From Siderastrea radians (lineage: Eukaryota > Cnidaria > Anthozoa > Scleractinia > Rhizangiidae): 64,000 nt of DNA. The stretch spans positions 27,866,875-27,930,874 of the forward strand of contig OZ024895.1 in assembly GCA_964017195.1 (NCBI GenBank), read 5' to 3'. Made by a program: the position numbers and the translations under genes. A model generated the notes under the pieces. It was not told the DNA's origin, made no database searches, and worked only from the letters and a program-made list of their open reading frames with translations. Positions 1 through 13,199 of the stretch are shown one piece after another; the stretch's first letter is position 1, and each line of letters opens with the position of its first letter.

Positions 1-3000
1 GTAATGTATACTTCCTTGTCTTCGGGAAACTGGAAATCTACAACTCTGTTCGTCAGCAGGGCAAAGAATTCTTTCTTGTTGGTGTTGTCCTGAAGAAATG
101 CTCTCCAGTTTGGAGGAATCTTGGTTTCACCTGTCACCTTTCTTCTCTGACCTTTACCTCTCTTCTCTCTGGTTGAATCCCTAATACTATTCTCCTTGTA
201 CGTATCCCATACAATGTCAACTCGTTTACTTGTCTGGAGATGATTTACAATGAATGGGCTGAAGATGTGTTCAGCATAACTGCTAAAGGTGGAAACAGTT
301 GTCGAAGGAAGGGCATGAACAGTAGCTGCTCCATCAAAGATCTTGCAATCATACACTGGGGGAGGATCAGGTTGTTCTGCAGGCTTAACACACGCCAGGA
401 GGACGGACTTCTTCCCGAGTCTTAAGTTTCCAAACTCGGAGAGAGATGGCGGATAGGGCTGATTTTCATGGGTAAAAAATTCATCAAGATCCCCACTTCG
501 ATGCTGTGTGGCTATGTACAGACGGCTGAACAAGTTGCAATCACTTCTCACTGCACTTTCTTTCTGCTTTGATCTTGCTTTAGGCTTGGGTTTTTGACGC
601 TTAAACAATGGGAGAGTACTCTTCTTGATCGTGTCATGAATGGATACAGTTCTATCTTCGAGCACGTTCTTCACAAAATTCTTGTATTGATTCTGACCCA
701 CACTCTCGATAGACTCCAGTGCCTTAGCAATCTCCTCTGAAGCACAGTCTCCAGTCTCGATATTGACAAGTTTTTCGATATCTCCTTGAAAAGGATTTCC
801 CAATGCTTTCATCGGATCTGCTAGTTTCTGTACTTGCTGCTGGAATGTTTTCTGTGCTGCGATCCCACTTTCATGGTGCGTGAGTGGCTTGCCATCATTA
901 GAGTCAGTCTCAGGGAGATATTGATCTTGGAACTCTCTTAACAAGCGAGCAAACTGCGGTCCACAGACCATCCATCTTTGAAATGCCGTTGGATTATATT
1001 TTCGGTTAAGCCCACAGCACCACCAGATCCTTTGACGATAGCGTTGTTTTGTTCAGGCACTTGATCGATGGGTATACATGAAAATGGCTTCTTTGTTTTG
1101 AAAACAGCCCAGTACTTCTGCAAGTCTTCTGTGACAGCTCGTGGCAAGGATTTCATGTCCCTGATGTGTACAGGCACCCATCGTGCATAATTGGTATGAT
1201 CCAAGGCATGAAATCATGGAACGAGGGCTTCAAGGGTTTCAACATACAGCTGAAAATTTGCTTCACAAAGGGATCTTATGAAAATAAGAATGAGGACTTC
1301 TAACCTGAGAAACATGTCCCAGAAACGGAAAGTAGGGCTCTGTTCCCTTGCGGATGTCTTCCACTGTTCAAATGCTTCTTCATCGTGAACAGGACCAGGA
1401 CTTTAAAGGAAAGCTTCTCTCTGAAATTTGTGGAGAGCTAACACAGTTACTTGATGGGCAAGCCTTGTTCTTGTTAAATGGGTCACCTTTAAGAACGACT
1501 CTGCTATGCCAGAGGATGCAATTCCAGCTTCTGTCAATGATGCAGTCCATCCTGAATCTTCTAAGAGGTCACCACATACACTCCATAGAGCTATCTCGAG
1601 GTGCAATCCTCCAAACATCACAACGTGCTTGGTTTCTCCATGAACTAAAGGCTAGTTCCAATTGAACGAATGCAGTTACAGGAATTTGCCCTGGATTTAG
1701 GTGTGCTGTTGCTTTTAGCTGCAGGTCCATCCCATGTTTCACCATTGCTAAAGAAGAGGCTTTTTCATAGAACAAGGGCAAAAGTCTGGAGATAACTGGC
1801 GAAGTTGGTTCCGACCTCTTTAAAGGGGCATAGTCACGAGGATTTCGCCGATTTCTGGTCAAAACAGTGCTAAAATTATCGGTAGCTAACTTTATCCATG
1901 CCCAGCATTGTGTTTGAACATTTAAAGGAATATATTAACTTAATTTCATTAAGAGAAAACAAACCACGACCATTTAATATCGATTTAATGTCAACACGCT
2001 CAAAGAATTTGAAAAGTTTAGCCTAAGTTTTTCAAATTGCAATCCATTTCCATCCGAGCCATCCGTAGCAACAAACGACAGAAAATAGTTTTATTGAAGT
2101 AATATAGTCTTTGGTAACAAAACTAGACCATTATTTGTGGGTGTTCATTGACGTGAGGACATATTTTTGATCTTTAAAGTTAACTAGAATAGCGTGACTG
2201 TGCCCCTTTAAGGATCCGTGATAGCTAGACCAGATGATGACGTCAGTGTATCCAACTTCTTTGTCTAAACTTCCAATTGCATGCTGAGCCCAACATTCTT
2301 CCTGTGATAACGCTTCCTCCAAGCGGCCGTGAAAAGCTTCTGTGTACGATGTTTCAGATACAGCGAGCTCCGATGTTTTAACGCCAACTGCTGGGACGGT
2401 TGTATAGCTCTCTGGTAGCTTTATGTTCCTCTCGGGCTTTCCTGGAGGAAGTGTTATTGGAGGTCTTGACTGAGAACCAGATACTGAGCTGTCTGGGAAC
2501 TGAAACAGACTTATCCCTGTACCGTGAAACGATCCCTGGGCTGTTGTAGATGAAGGATTATAATCTATAATGTCAAGGGCTCCAACAGTAAAAAGGCCAC
2601 AGTTCATATTAAGGGGGCAAACCACTCCATCTTGCTGAAAGCGATTGCATACGGCAGTGGCTAAGCCATTCATCAAATCATCGACTCTGTCATATGAGAC
2701 ACTTATCCCCAGTTGATAAAGCTGGTTAGTGATCTTCTTGCTCCTGGTATATGCGTGGATACTCAGTCCAAAGTAAAGAGGCAACGGGGGTTCCCTTTCC
2801 AGCGAATGTCGGCTACTTGAAGATGAAGAAAATTTCTTCTTTGAGTTGAAAACAATACGTTGCGCTACTGTGAGTGTTGATTGTGACTCCGCTGTGCTTT
2901 GATGAGCAATATTTGAACCATTCAATATCATCGATATCAACACCTTTAGACAAGAGGGTACCGAGGCGTTTTGACAATCACTTGGAAATGCCCCATTAAA

Positions 3001-3929
3001 TTGAAATCTATCATCATTAAACATTTCGTGTCTCACGATCCTTGCTGCTTTAGCAAAAGTTAGGGCGTGGGATTCATAATCACGTTTGGACATCTCTTCC
3101 CTTAAAATGGACTCCATTCCTTTATTGAAAACGAGAAGAACGTTCTTTCCATCAAATTGTTCCTGTAACTCTCCAGAGAACTGACTTAAAATGCGTAATT
3201 TTAGTCGGGTTCTGTTAACTTCTTTCTCGATGCCAAAATCTCGTAGACGGTCACTGTACAGTTGGTGAAGTTTAGACAAGGTCAATATATACTTCAACGC
3301 AGCTTTCCATGAACGAAATTAGCTCAACGAAAGCTCTGGCCTCATTTTTCTTATCTTGTTCGGCTAGCTGGAAATGAAGGCTTTGGTGGAGAAATGCTCT
3401 GTGGCGATTTGTTAGATTTGTCATACATTTCTTATGATATTTTGCCTCAATTGCGATCATATCTCCACCTGCTAGCTGCTTTAATAAAGCTGAATCTTGA
3501 AGGTTGGTGGCCATTTGTCGCACTTTTTCGTCAACTTCTAGTGTCATAACCTCATGAAGGTCGCCAGAATGACTGCAAAATAAACACACTTCCTTGCTTA
3601 AAAGCTGCCTCTTAACTGTGATTGGGGTTTCATCTTGGGAATCATCACGTTTCCTTTTCTTTGTTGCGCGTTGAAGTTTTGATTTGGAAAACTTCAAGCG
3701 ACAAGATTTATGCCAGGATGCTCGATTTTCTTCTAGCAATTCAGAAGTTACTGCCGCACCAAAATCAACAATTGGTAACGCATCAAGTTCCTTAAATGTT
3801 TTTACGTTTTCCAGAAAATCCGTGTAAACTTCCAATCCAGAATCTTTCTGAAGACTCTCTATAGGGCACTTTAAGGGTTCTACTTTACGGCTACGGCAAA
3901 TGATGCATGAACTCCAGTCTATTACCTCT
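1..3929 (-). pseudogene. Uncharacterised anthozoan multicopy protein, broken, 3' end outside window
   Basis: I recognise the family pattern from anthozoan gene sets but know no function. Reading leftwards, the N-terminal part (about 3929-3272) has a Cys pair CIIC, a WHKSCRLKFS motif, then CLFC and a YHKKC motif, which look zinc-binding. The central part (3297-2131) is mostly open. The C-terminal part (1862 to the window edge) carries landmarks such as AMVKHGMD, LNPGQIPV, DHTNYARW, ENNPTAF-like and STREKRGKGQRRK. The reading frame is lost at about 3285, stops at 2131, shifts near 1625, has a stop near 1215 and shifts again near 993. The last 940 bases are open to the left edge. About 260 AT-rich bases at 1870-2130 do not align to the family pattern and may be an insertion or an intron. 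The copy number of such genes suggests a mobile or formerly mobile origin; that is inference. Confidence 0.6.
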
Positions 3930-4531
3930 AGACAATGAAATTTATTATTAAGAAAAGATGAGTGTGAGATTCTATTTTAATGAAATATTTTTCTGAAGTG
4001 CCTTTTATCAAGAACGCTATGCATTTTTATGCAAGAAAGAGAGAGCACAATATGCAAATTAAATGGCACTTTGTTGGCTTCGTCAAGTATGGAAAAATGA
4101 AACAATTTCCAAAGTTTTGGTAATTAATAACTGGTCGCCATAATATTTTAAAATTCAATAAATCTTTTCTTACAATCCTCGGTTGAAAAAGTGGTCTGTT
4201 ACTGTACAGCAACGGTTTTCAAACAATTGACTCTCGGGAAGATCCGGTGAAGTTTCGAGACCGTGTTAAAATTCATTCAGGCGTATATTGTACTCTTGGC
4301 AACTTCATTCAAATAGACATGTTTCCCTTCCCTTAATAAACAATTTTTTGTGGCCAGAGCAGAGTGAATTGACTGAATAAAAGTGTATAAATACCATGCC
4401 AAAGCATTTGAGCGTCAAACATTTCTGTACACGTTTTTCAATATCATAGACTGAATAGTTGACTCAAAATAATGTTTTATTTTTAAAGCTTAATTGCATT
4501 GTAAGGTTATCAAATGTTATGTTTTCTTACC

Positions 4532-4764
4532 TTGAACTTCTTGAATGAACCTAGCTCATGTTTAATTGATTTAAACGGTGATATTGTAGAGCGAAAATTT
4601 GTTTCACTGATCACACTTGGACAATAAATAAAACAAAATCTATCATCTCCTGAATACGTGCGATGCCAATATTTGGCGCCTTTTACCTTTCCCGCGCTTG
4701 GCACCGGTTGAAATATTTGCACACTTAGCAGCGGCTGTTTGATTTCTGTTAGAGCCTCACCCAC
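4532..4764 (-). CDS. Possible 5' exon of the neighbouring minus-strand gene
   Basis: An ATG at 4764 opens a frame of 78 codons that ends exactly at a good splice donor (AAG then GTAAGA, read on the minus strand) at 4532. The frame at the donor is phase 0. A possible acceptor about 600 bases downstream (TCTAGAG at about 3925) would continue in phase 0 into the Cys-rich start of the uncharacterised family gene. The peptide, starting MGEALTEIKQ, has no domain that I recognise. It could equally be a chance open frame. Confidence 0.3.
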
Positions 4765-6880
4765 TTAGTAAACTACAAAAAATAAAGTAACAAAACAACA
4801 ACAACACGGCTTCAAACTCAAATAACAATCCTACGTACTTTGAAAAAAATTATTCATTACGTGCGGAAGGCAAAAACTCCTGGGATTATCACGTGACTAT
4901 ATTGTAAACTGCTTATGTGTAGTTAAAAACATACCAGGCGACATTATTAATATATATTTTTATTTTTTTAACACAATTCTCCGATATAAAGCACATCAAA
5001 CTTGACTGTGACTTGTCAGCCTCGTTTTCATGTTGCTGAAGGCTATGTAGTATTTAAATCTCGTGCCATCCCCCCGGATTATCGAATCACGTGACATCCC
5101 TTCTAAATTCCTTTCTTACACCAGGAAGATACTTCATCCCAAATTTGACGCTTTCTTCCACTCTGTAAACGTTTCATCTAAAAGTGACGCTAAGCCACCT
5201 CACTAAACTACGCTGAAAAGGGCATCGTTCGGATGGTAATTTTCACCAGATTCAACCCTTTAGTGAACTTTTTTGGTCAGAGGTTTTCTTATGTGCCTAA
5301 ACATCGTTCTGTAAGACAACTTTTTCGTCGTAAATAAGAGCCCGAACTATGCAGCATGACCAGCAGTATATACCATTCTAGCGAGCTTTTGATGTAATGC
5401 GCAAATGCTTGATTAAAAATTTTATCCAACAGTTATTATTTTGTAAAAAATAAAAGAACATAAGCGGTAGGTTTGTGTAAGTAGGGTTACAACCGTGCCG
5501 TCAATGTAGTGGAATTAAGCCATCTGAGTGTGACAGTGGATTAATTCGCTATCTGGTTTGATAAGAGTATTTTCCATACCTTGGGGCTTGTCCGTGTTAC
5601 ATCCAAACACTCACTTGCCAGATTTGTTGATGGTGACTGTGTCACCCTTTCCATCACATTGCTGTGTGATACAACAGCCATTAGAGAAGGCGTGGTATTG
5701 CAGCCTCCATTGTGGGTCAACAACAGGCTCATGGAGTTCATTCCGTCTACACTCATACTCCCTGCTAAAAGATAGCATTAATTCGTCCTAAAACTGCTTG
5801 TTTGAGTCCCTAATTAAATTAGGGACTCAATATATATTTGTTTGTGGCATTTTGCTGGCGCCTGGTTTGGTTTGTTGATCAGGGAGAATATTGGTAGAGA
5901 TGTCTAGAAACTATGGAGAAAAGTAAAGGAAAAATATGTCATTTTCATACCTGCATCTTCTAATAATCTTCTAATAATTATTATGCGATATGACTACTGG
6001 TTTTCCTTGGATTTACCCAAGCGCTACACTCAACGGTGTGAGTGTGGGCATCAGCTGATCTGATTTTTTCGCAAGTCGTATGTTCATTCCTCCTCTGCGT
6101 GGTTGAAACGTGTTACCAGTTAAAACAAAGCAAAACATGCAGACGATTCTTTTTGCCCTGCATTCCTTTCTTTAGTACCTTCGTTTATCGACAGTTAAAT
6201 TTGCTAATCGAGAATTAGAATTTATCCCTCAGTTAGGTTCTGTTCCTGAAAGCACAATTAATGATTAACACTAACACAAGAACAAGAGGAGTCCAATTTT
6301 ATCAACTTTGCGACTCGCTAACTGGAGGTAAAAACTTGGTCAAAACAAACAAAATGGCGGCTTTAAATTTTCCGGTAATCGAGTCAGGAAAAGAAAGAGG
6401 GCAATCTTTTCCAAATAAAATTACTCTGGGTAACTTAAATTGCAAATAACGTTGTTACCTGCACAGATTTGAGAGGGAATCGCCTGACGTTTGGCAGAAA
6501 AATCTGCAGCGAAAGATTGCATGGGGGTATTAGAAAACACCACAGCCATGTAACTCTTGTAGTCTTCGATTTTATTACTATAATACTTAACGAAACATAT
6601 TCAGCAACTGCTCTGTAGAATTCTCTTGAACAGTAATTCAGGATACATGGTTTCAGTAACTGGGTCCTAACAGCGGAATTTAGAAACTGATCTGATCTCA
6701 ACAACGAGACAATTTCCCACACAACACTTTACCATCTTTAGTTGAGGCTAACTACCTGTTTTAGACGAACAATATCTAACCTTAAACAAAACTGACAGTT
6801 TCAATCGGACACTAACGAGCGGGCAGTTTCTATATTGTTTTTGCGATCTCTCGCAGAAAAATAAAGTAATGATTCCTATT
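4765..6880. other. No supported gene; AT-rich, contains one perfect palindrome
   Basis: I see no convincing coding sequence here. Short open frames at 5541-5790 overlap on both strands and match nothing I know. A perfect 25-base palindrome lies at 5804-5828. Confidence 0.5.
5804..5828. repeat. Perfect 25-base palindrome
   Basis: Two 12-base arms (GAGTCCCTAATT and its complement) are separated by a single A. It could form a short hairpin or be a dyad binding site. No gene relation is visible. Confidence 0.6.
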
Positions 6881-7265
6881 AGGTGCACGTATGTTGTCCT
6901 TTCTTCGGTTGAATTATAAGAACTTTCCAGGATGCCATAGATTTCAATTGAGTTCTTGCGAGAATACTGTTCTAATTCGTCTAGGCTCCCCAGTTCATCA
7001 ATTTGCTTAGCGAGAGATTGCTTGTTTGTCTCAAGTTCATTTTTGAGAGCTGTGTTCTCGTTCTTGTACGTTTCCAAGGACTCTTTAAGCTTTTTTATCT
7101 CTTGAGCCTGGGAGCCAAATGAAGACTTAAGATGTGCCGGGTCTTCTTTGAGTGATTTTTTGTCTTTTAGAATACTGCTGATCGATTGCTGTGTGTTATG
7201 AAGAATACCTTTGATCTCGATTTGACTTGGTTCTGTTTCTAAATCTTTATCAGCAAAGCTACCTC
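6880..7265 (-). pseudogene. LINE ORF1 remnant (coiled-coil nucleic-acid chaperone type)
   Basis: The minus strand reads as a Lys/Glu-rich coiled coil (ILHNTQQSIS, KESLETYKNEN, LETNKQSLAKQIDEL) followed by the landmark DELEQYSRKNSIEIYGI. The same landmark, DDLEQYSRKNSLEI, ends the open frame at the right edge of the window (63,565-64,000), so both are copies of one LINE family ORF1. In known L1-like ORF1 proteins the coiled coil drives trimerisation and is followed by RNA-binding domains. Here the RNA-binding part is missing: after about 6900 the frame dissolves. No ORF2 is attached. Confidence 0.65.
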
Positions 7266-7499
7266 GATATCTGCCTCAGGTGACATTCCTGGGAAGAGCC
7301 AGAAGCACACACCATGCCAATGACTCAAGACTGGTGCCACCACTGAAGATCCAGGTGAAAGTCACGATTAAGGAGGATAGAATGATCCTTTTTTCCAAAA
7401 ACAAGACAAAAGCTCAATCATGCGACACAAAAATGTCCTGCCAGGCCAGATTACTTTCGCTACATGATGTAGGTGGCCAATAAGTGACTAGAGCTCCTG

Positions 7500-8180
7500 A
7501 ATATCGCACTATTTCCGAGGTAGCCAAGAGGCAATCAATTCCTGTAAGGCCGAGAGTTTATCTGCTGGGAACCAAGCCACCTGATTGATTGAATCAAGTT
7601 CGATGCCCAAAATCGTTAGAACTGGCGCGAGGCCAACACACTATTTGGGATGGAGGGGGAGCCCCAGTCAACCACAAACAGCCAGTGCCGTGTTCAGGGT
7701 AGGCACACATTGAAGGGAGTCTGGAGGGCCTGCCATGATGAAATCGTCCAGGTAATGAAAAAGGTCTGGGATCCTGTAAGAGTTCACGAGAGCCCACTCC
7801 ACCAGGCCTGAGAGTGAATTGAAAATATAGGGCGCTGATCGGAGCCCAAAGGGGAGAGCCAAATCAACAAAATAATGACCCCGCACATAGCATACCCAAA
7901 AGATATCGGTCCGAAGGATGCACTGCTATATTCTGGTATGCTGCTTTGGCATCCAATTTCGCCATAAGTGCCCCCTTGCCAAACCGGGAAACAAAACGAG
8001 TGACTTAATCAACTGTAGTGTAGTGCAAAGTAAAATTATGGGGGTTGATCCCATCACTGACACTAGCCCCTCCCAGGGAAGAAAGATCCATGATCAAACA
8101 CCACTTCCTGGGTTTACCCTTCTTTGGTATAACCCCAAAACTGCTGAACACGGGATAATTCTTCAGTTAACTCTTCCGTT
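7500..8180 (-). pseudogene. DIRS-type retrotransposon reverse transcriptase fragment
   Basis: Translation from 8180 leftwards gives FGVIPKKGKPRKW, then AKLDAKAAYQNIAVHP, LALPFGLRSAPYIF, FHYLDDFIMAG and VLTILGIELDS. The order matches RT motifs 2 to 6 of DIRS/tyrosine-recombinase retrotransposons, including the catalytic YLDD. The frame is interrupted by an in-frame stop near 8010 and by shifts near 7880 and 7680. RNase H, methyltransferase-like and recombinase regions are absent. It is a dead fragment. Confidence 0.75.
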
Positions 8181-8189
8181 TATTTAGTC

Positions 8190-11100
8190 TTCACCAATAA
8201 AAGTTTTCTTGGTTCTAATGACCAAGGGTTTGTCAGCTATAACAACACTACGCAATCAATATTTTTTTGTCCATACCTGACCCCCTTGGTACGACGTAGC
8301 ATATAGAAAAACCAACCTACTCGAAGGGAGGAGTTGCACAAAAATGCCTCTTATGTTTCTAAGCCTATCAAATTCTATCATCGGTCATTAATGATGAAGT
8401 TCATCCTCGTTTTTAAGTTAATTCCAACTTGCACAGCTTATGGGTGACGGTGAAATGTGTGTGTGTGGACAGCCTGACAGTGGATTGCATTTCAGTGACT
8501 TAGTGCTTAGTTAAGGAAAAGAAGGGAAAGCCTGGGTACTAGACTGCTCATCCATGTGGCAATGGTCACGCGTCAAACATCGAGTGCGTTTTTGTTTGTT
8601 TTTCACAAAGACATCATTTACTAGGTTACGTCGTTTTACCTTCTTTTACTCCGTTTGTCTGTGATATGTGTAGTGATCCTGACTGAGCTAAGTAGATCAA
8701 TGGCCTTATTTTCCCACGTTTAGTATTATGACTTCATGATTTATATCAACTCTTTCAACTTGAATTACACATTTGTGTGAACCAGATGTTTGAAATGCTG
8801 CCAGACTACCGTGCCTGTGATAGTGGGCAAAATAATTTATGAGTTTGGTTTGCCTGCATCAAAGTCGAAAATCACAATGATATAAGTCTTTTCCTATCTG
8901 TCTGATTAGTGATTATATTGTCAGAAACTATGTTCGACCAATCTTTGTTTTCTCGCAATTGAGCCAAGTGTCAGAGCTTTTGTGAAACTTCATGCAAGTA
9001 TAATTTGATTTACCCCGCCGTAAAATTGCAATTTAAAAATATTTTTGTATTGCGGAAGCAACATTGAGAATCTCACAATAGAGAATCTCACGCTTTCCGT
9101 AAAATGTCAGGGAACGTCTATTTTAGATGTCTTTTTAGCAGTGTAACAGCCCTGGGCCTCGGCCCGTGCGACACTTGGCTGAAACAGACTAGAATTACAG
9201 CTCTGCCATGATTAATTAATGTTTGCAATAACGTGGCGCCCCAGAGAATTCTGTCAGCCAGTTCACTTACTTGCAATGGAATTGGCTTTCTTAAAATATG
9301 ATAGTGATACTGATATTTTCTCCTTTTCATTTTTTTTCTCTTCACCTTCATCTCCGTCCCTGCAATCCCCGCCCCCACACCATCTCCCAGTGAAGATGAA
9401 ACATCATCTTACTTGAGCCAACAGGAATGATCTAAGAAATAAGTTCTTTGCTAACAAACCATTAACAGTTCTGTCTGCCTTCGCGTTCTCCTTCTTGTGT
9501 GCCACGATCTCTTTTGGAATTTGGCAAAAACGCCGTCTTCCTTGCCAGTAGATACCAAGAGTACACCGGTGAAGAGCATAAATCGTGTAATCTGGTACAG
9601 CTTGCACGTCAAACAGTCCTTAAAATGAAGAGGAATTGGATTTTTAATAATACGAAGACTAAATGTGGCAATTATAATGTATTTACAAAAAGTGATGTTG
9701 ATAAAAATATATTAACTTGCCAGCATGTAGCAGTATCAAATTTGACTCCAACTTTAAATCCTCTAACGCATTCAAATTCAATGTATGCAAATGGTTGGTG
9801 ATATCCCACGTACACTTGTCAGTGGTAGTAACCTCATCAAAAACCATTTTTCCATGCTGATAAGAACCGCAACGAGTTTCAAATAACTCGCCGAAGAAAC
9901 AGGTTGATTGTGTCATTTTTCCCTGAAACATGAACCAATGTTTGTTTACCGGGTATTTACAGGACGTAAATGATTACATCATCTGATCAGCGGTTCTGTT
10001 GAAGCTAAATATTATTGCATCTGTAAATTTTGGGAAAATTTCTTTCTCCAGAACTGCATGCCAAAAATACAGGGGGAAAGGATACTCCGGTTCAAACGAA
10101 GCAAAAAGAAAACTTGAATAAATATGAAAAAATAATTGTAATAAAAAATTAAATGAAAACGTGCAGCACCACACAGAACCTAAAGTTCTAATTAATGCGA
10201 CAGCCGTTTTACAGCTAGTTTGTATTTTCGCGCACCTTTCAGGAGTTGGAGCAACTGAAAATAGCACGTCGCTGATCTAAAGGAAACCACGATAGATGAT
10301 GACCCTGGGCCGTTCGTTGCTTGGGGTGTTGTAAGCAATGAGGATTTTGGTCAGCGGATCTCCAAACAACATAAACATACTTGAACTGTGGCATCAATGC
10401 ATGTCACGAGCCGTGCTCAAACTGCTCAAAGGGATTTCCTGGTGAAGAACAGGAGAATTAACGACGAAAAACGATTAAAAATTTCTCAGAACAAGTCAGT
10501 TATCTTTAAAGCTTTTGTCGAGACCAGACACGAAGGAAATACTGAACATAAATCCGCAGGACTCAATATTATGGGATTCAATATGGCGGACGTATCAGCA
10601 GCAGGTGTTGACTTCACTGGAAGCTGTTTGCAGTGCTTTCGTCGATCTGTTAGTGGTTCCAGGAAATTGGATAGAAGATCGTTGTAACTGAAACCATTTG
10701 CGGTGGCTGCAAGGATGAGAACTGAACTTTTGACCTGGCGACAATAATCGTCTTGACCGAATCGGAAGGTTGAAAGACCTCTGAATTCGGCGCAACTTGG
10801 GGTTGGTTCTAAGATGGCTCTTGAACTGATTACTTTTAAAATGGTATGTCAGACAACAATTGTTTCTTATAAATCTTATTTTCGTAGTTTAATTTTATAG
10901 TTTTCCCAACGGTTTAACTGACTACTGTTTTTGCATAAATTAACAGTCCCCGAGGCTGTGGTATTGAAAAAGCAATTTTTCTCAATTCGCGTATTATGAA
11001 CCTACAAAAGTGAAATAATAGCAATCTATAGATGATCTATAGCAATCTGTAGCATTCCTTTACTTCTGACAAGTGGCCACTTAAAATGGTAGAAATTTGT

Positions 11101-12150
11101 CATTTTGCCTAAGGTGCCAGTTTTAAATCACGTGCCCTGCACATGGACTTTTTAGCATCAAAAGATTAAGAAAGGATCAGATATTTATATACAACTTCAA
11201 ATTTGATCAAAATGTGAATACCAGTCAGAATTTTTTTAGTCAAAGATATCTCATTTTCAGTTTTTCAAAATTAGAGACCCCCCTTATGGAGGATCGGAGC
11301 TCCCCCCCAAGAACATAGAAAGAATCTATTGACTTTTTTGTAAAGTGAAAGGATGGTAGATTCCTAGGATGTGAATAGAATTTCAAGTTTTCTCTTGTCC
11401 TTTGGAAAAAATAGCTAACAAAAAGGCAGTTTTCAGGGATTGAAACGTCCAAAAAATGCATTTTTGGGCATGAATTCCCCCCCCCCCACCGATACCAAGT
11501 TCAGTTTATTACGAGAAATGAAAAAAATACCACCGTGATAACTTCCACCTCAAGGACTAACTTCAGACAAAAAATGAAGGGAAGTTTATTTTGACCATTT
11601 CCAATTTTGCTCAACCCTTAGCGACATTTGCTCTTAAATATGTATATTCCACTTTTTAAATAGTGCAAAGATATTTTCTGAAATAAACCACTAAATTGTT
11701 ATTATAGTATTTGCGTCTAAATTTGACATATTTAATACATCGAGTCCAGTCTCTCAGACATTCTGAGCAAAACAAAATTGCAACACAGACACAACCAGAG
11801 CCTCACTCTTCACTCACATGGTGCATGTGAACTTTTATTTATAAACACGTACTTTTTAATAGGAGTAAATATCAAAACAACGAAAGTTTATATACGTTTG
11901 TCATTCAGCAATTCAATTACTACAAATGCATTATTTATTTATAAACAAGAACTATACGAGTTTAAGAATCGGGCTTTTGAGGGGACCCACAAACAAGCCA
12001 AAAACACGCGACCACTTCCATTGCCAAGAGCCTCAATAATAATTTTTTTAGCACTTTCGTCAGAGATCGCTAGGAAAAAAAGGCAAAAATACCTGTTTAC
12101 TTTGAACTTGTTCGCGTATTCTTTCGCCCATTCTTCGTCTACCCAGCTTC
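8190..12150. other. No supported gene (about 4 kb)
   Basis: Only short open frames without recognisable domains are present, several overlapping on opposite strands. There are short homopolymers (for example a C-run near 11,478) but no repeat array or RNA gene that I can identify. Confidence 0.5.
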
Positions 12151-12164
12151 CTTGAAAAATGTGA

Positions 12165-12360
12165 TCCAATCCATGATCTGTGGATTTCATGACTGTTTCT
12201 GCAGCCAGTGGGAGCTCATCCTTATACTGCTCAGCGTGTGTCTGTGCAACAAATTGAGCTTGAAACGGCGACGAGTTGATTCCAAAGACCACTCGGTTGA
12301 ACTCGTTCTCCGCAGGTTCCTTTCCTTGATCCAAGGATCTCCACACAAATTAATACCACA
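12165..12360 (-). pseudogene. BEL/Pao retrotransposon RT fragment
   Basis: The minus-strand peptide contains WRSLDQGKEP, VVFGINSSPFQAQFVAQTHAEQ and ELPLAAETVMKST. This is the stretch of BEL/Pao reverse transcriptase just before the catalytic YxDD. The similarity stops where that motif should begin and is replaced by unrelated sequence, so the fragment is truncated at the active site. It abuts a DIRS gag fragment on the same strand. Confidence 0.7.
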
Positions 12361-12389
12361 AGATGTCTTGAGAAACGAAGCAATACATC

Positions 12390-13154
12390 GTTCAAATCCT
12401 TCTCCCAGGTAGAGATGTCCTTGACATACCGTTTTGATTTCTTGGGAGCTGGCGTCAGGACCAGACGCCTGTCGAAGAGTACTTGCAGCTCGGGCTCCAA
12501 AGAGAGCCTGTTCGTAGGTAAAATGTCACCCAATTCCGTGAACTTCCTGGTAACAGTCTGGCCTACCAATTTTCCCGGGATCGGCAAGAAACCAGGGCCA
12601 ATGATGAATGGCTGGTGCAGGGTTGGTTGAGGGAGAGTGGAAACCATGGAGATTGCTGTTCCGGCAGTGGCCATATTGCCCGAAGGCATAACTACTGGCA
12701 AGGGCAAGGGATTTGAAAAAGTCGATACAAAAGAAGGAGCAACAGGCGGCATACCTTGCACAGAAGCTTGGACAACTGAAGCACCAGGAGAACTGACAAA
12801 ACCTGCTCCTGAAGCGACTAATGCCAGCGCTTGAGAGTGCAACGCAGGAACGCCCCCAGAGGAAAATGACAACGGGAGAGCCGCGATGTTTGCTTGAAAA
12901 GGCCCTTGCTGAGGATACGTAAAAGTTCCTGACGAAGAAATTTCCTGTTGCTCCACAGCTAAAGCTAATTTTACAGCCTGCACCACCGTGGCCAGAAACG
13001 CAGGAGACGGCTGTGATGAATTCGAAGCAGAAGACACCGGAGGAACACTGTTATCGTTAGCTGAATTTTCCAAAGTCGAGACAACGGCGAGAGGACACAT
13101 CAGCGCTTGCAGCTGCCTGGCTATTAAATGTACTTTGAGGCATTGTCGATGCAA
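12390..13154 (-). pseudogene. DIRS-type retrotransposon gag-like ORF, truncated
   Basis: An open frame of about 250 codons starts with a Ser/Ala/Pro/Val-rich region (many SFSS, PPVAP, LPLPVV stretches) and continues with FIIGPGFLPIPGKLV, then FTELGDILPTN and KDISTWEKDL. In coral DIRS elements the first ORF has this layout: a low-complexity N-terminus, a GPG-PIPxKLV motif and a D-I-TW motif. The similarity ends near 12,390, where the frame runs into BEL/Pao sequence. The remainder of gag is lost. Confidence 0.6.
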
Positions 13155-13199
13155 AGAATCTGCAACGATTTACCAGCTACACTAGCCCCAAGGCCGCTT

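Noticed and set aside
5541..5791. Overlapping frames on both strands of 64-77 codons
   Set aside because: No domain, no splice sites and no codon pattern that favours one strand.
12637..13185. Plus-strand frames opposite the DIRS gag fragment
   Set aside because: Shadows produced by the low-complexity Ser/Pro/Ala coding on the minus strand.
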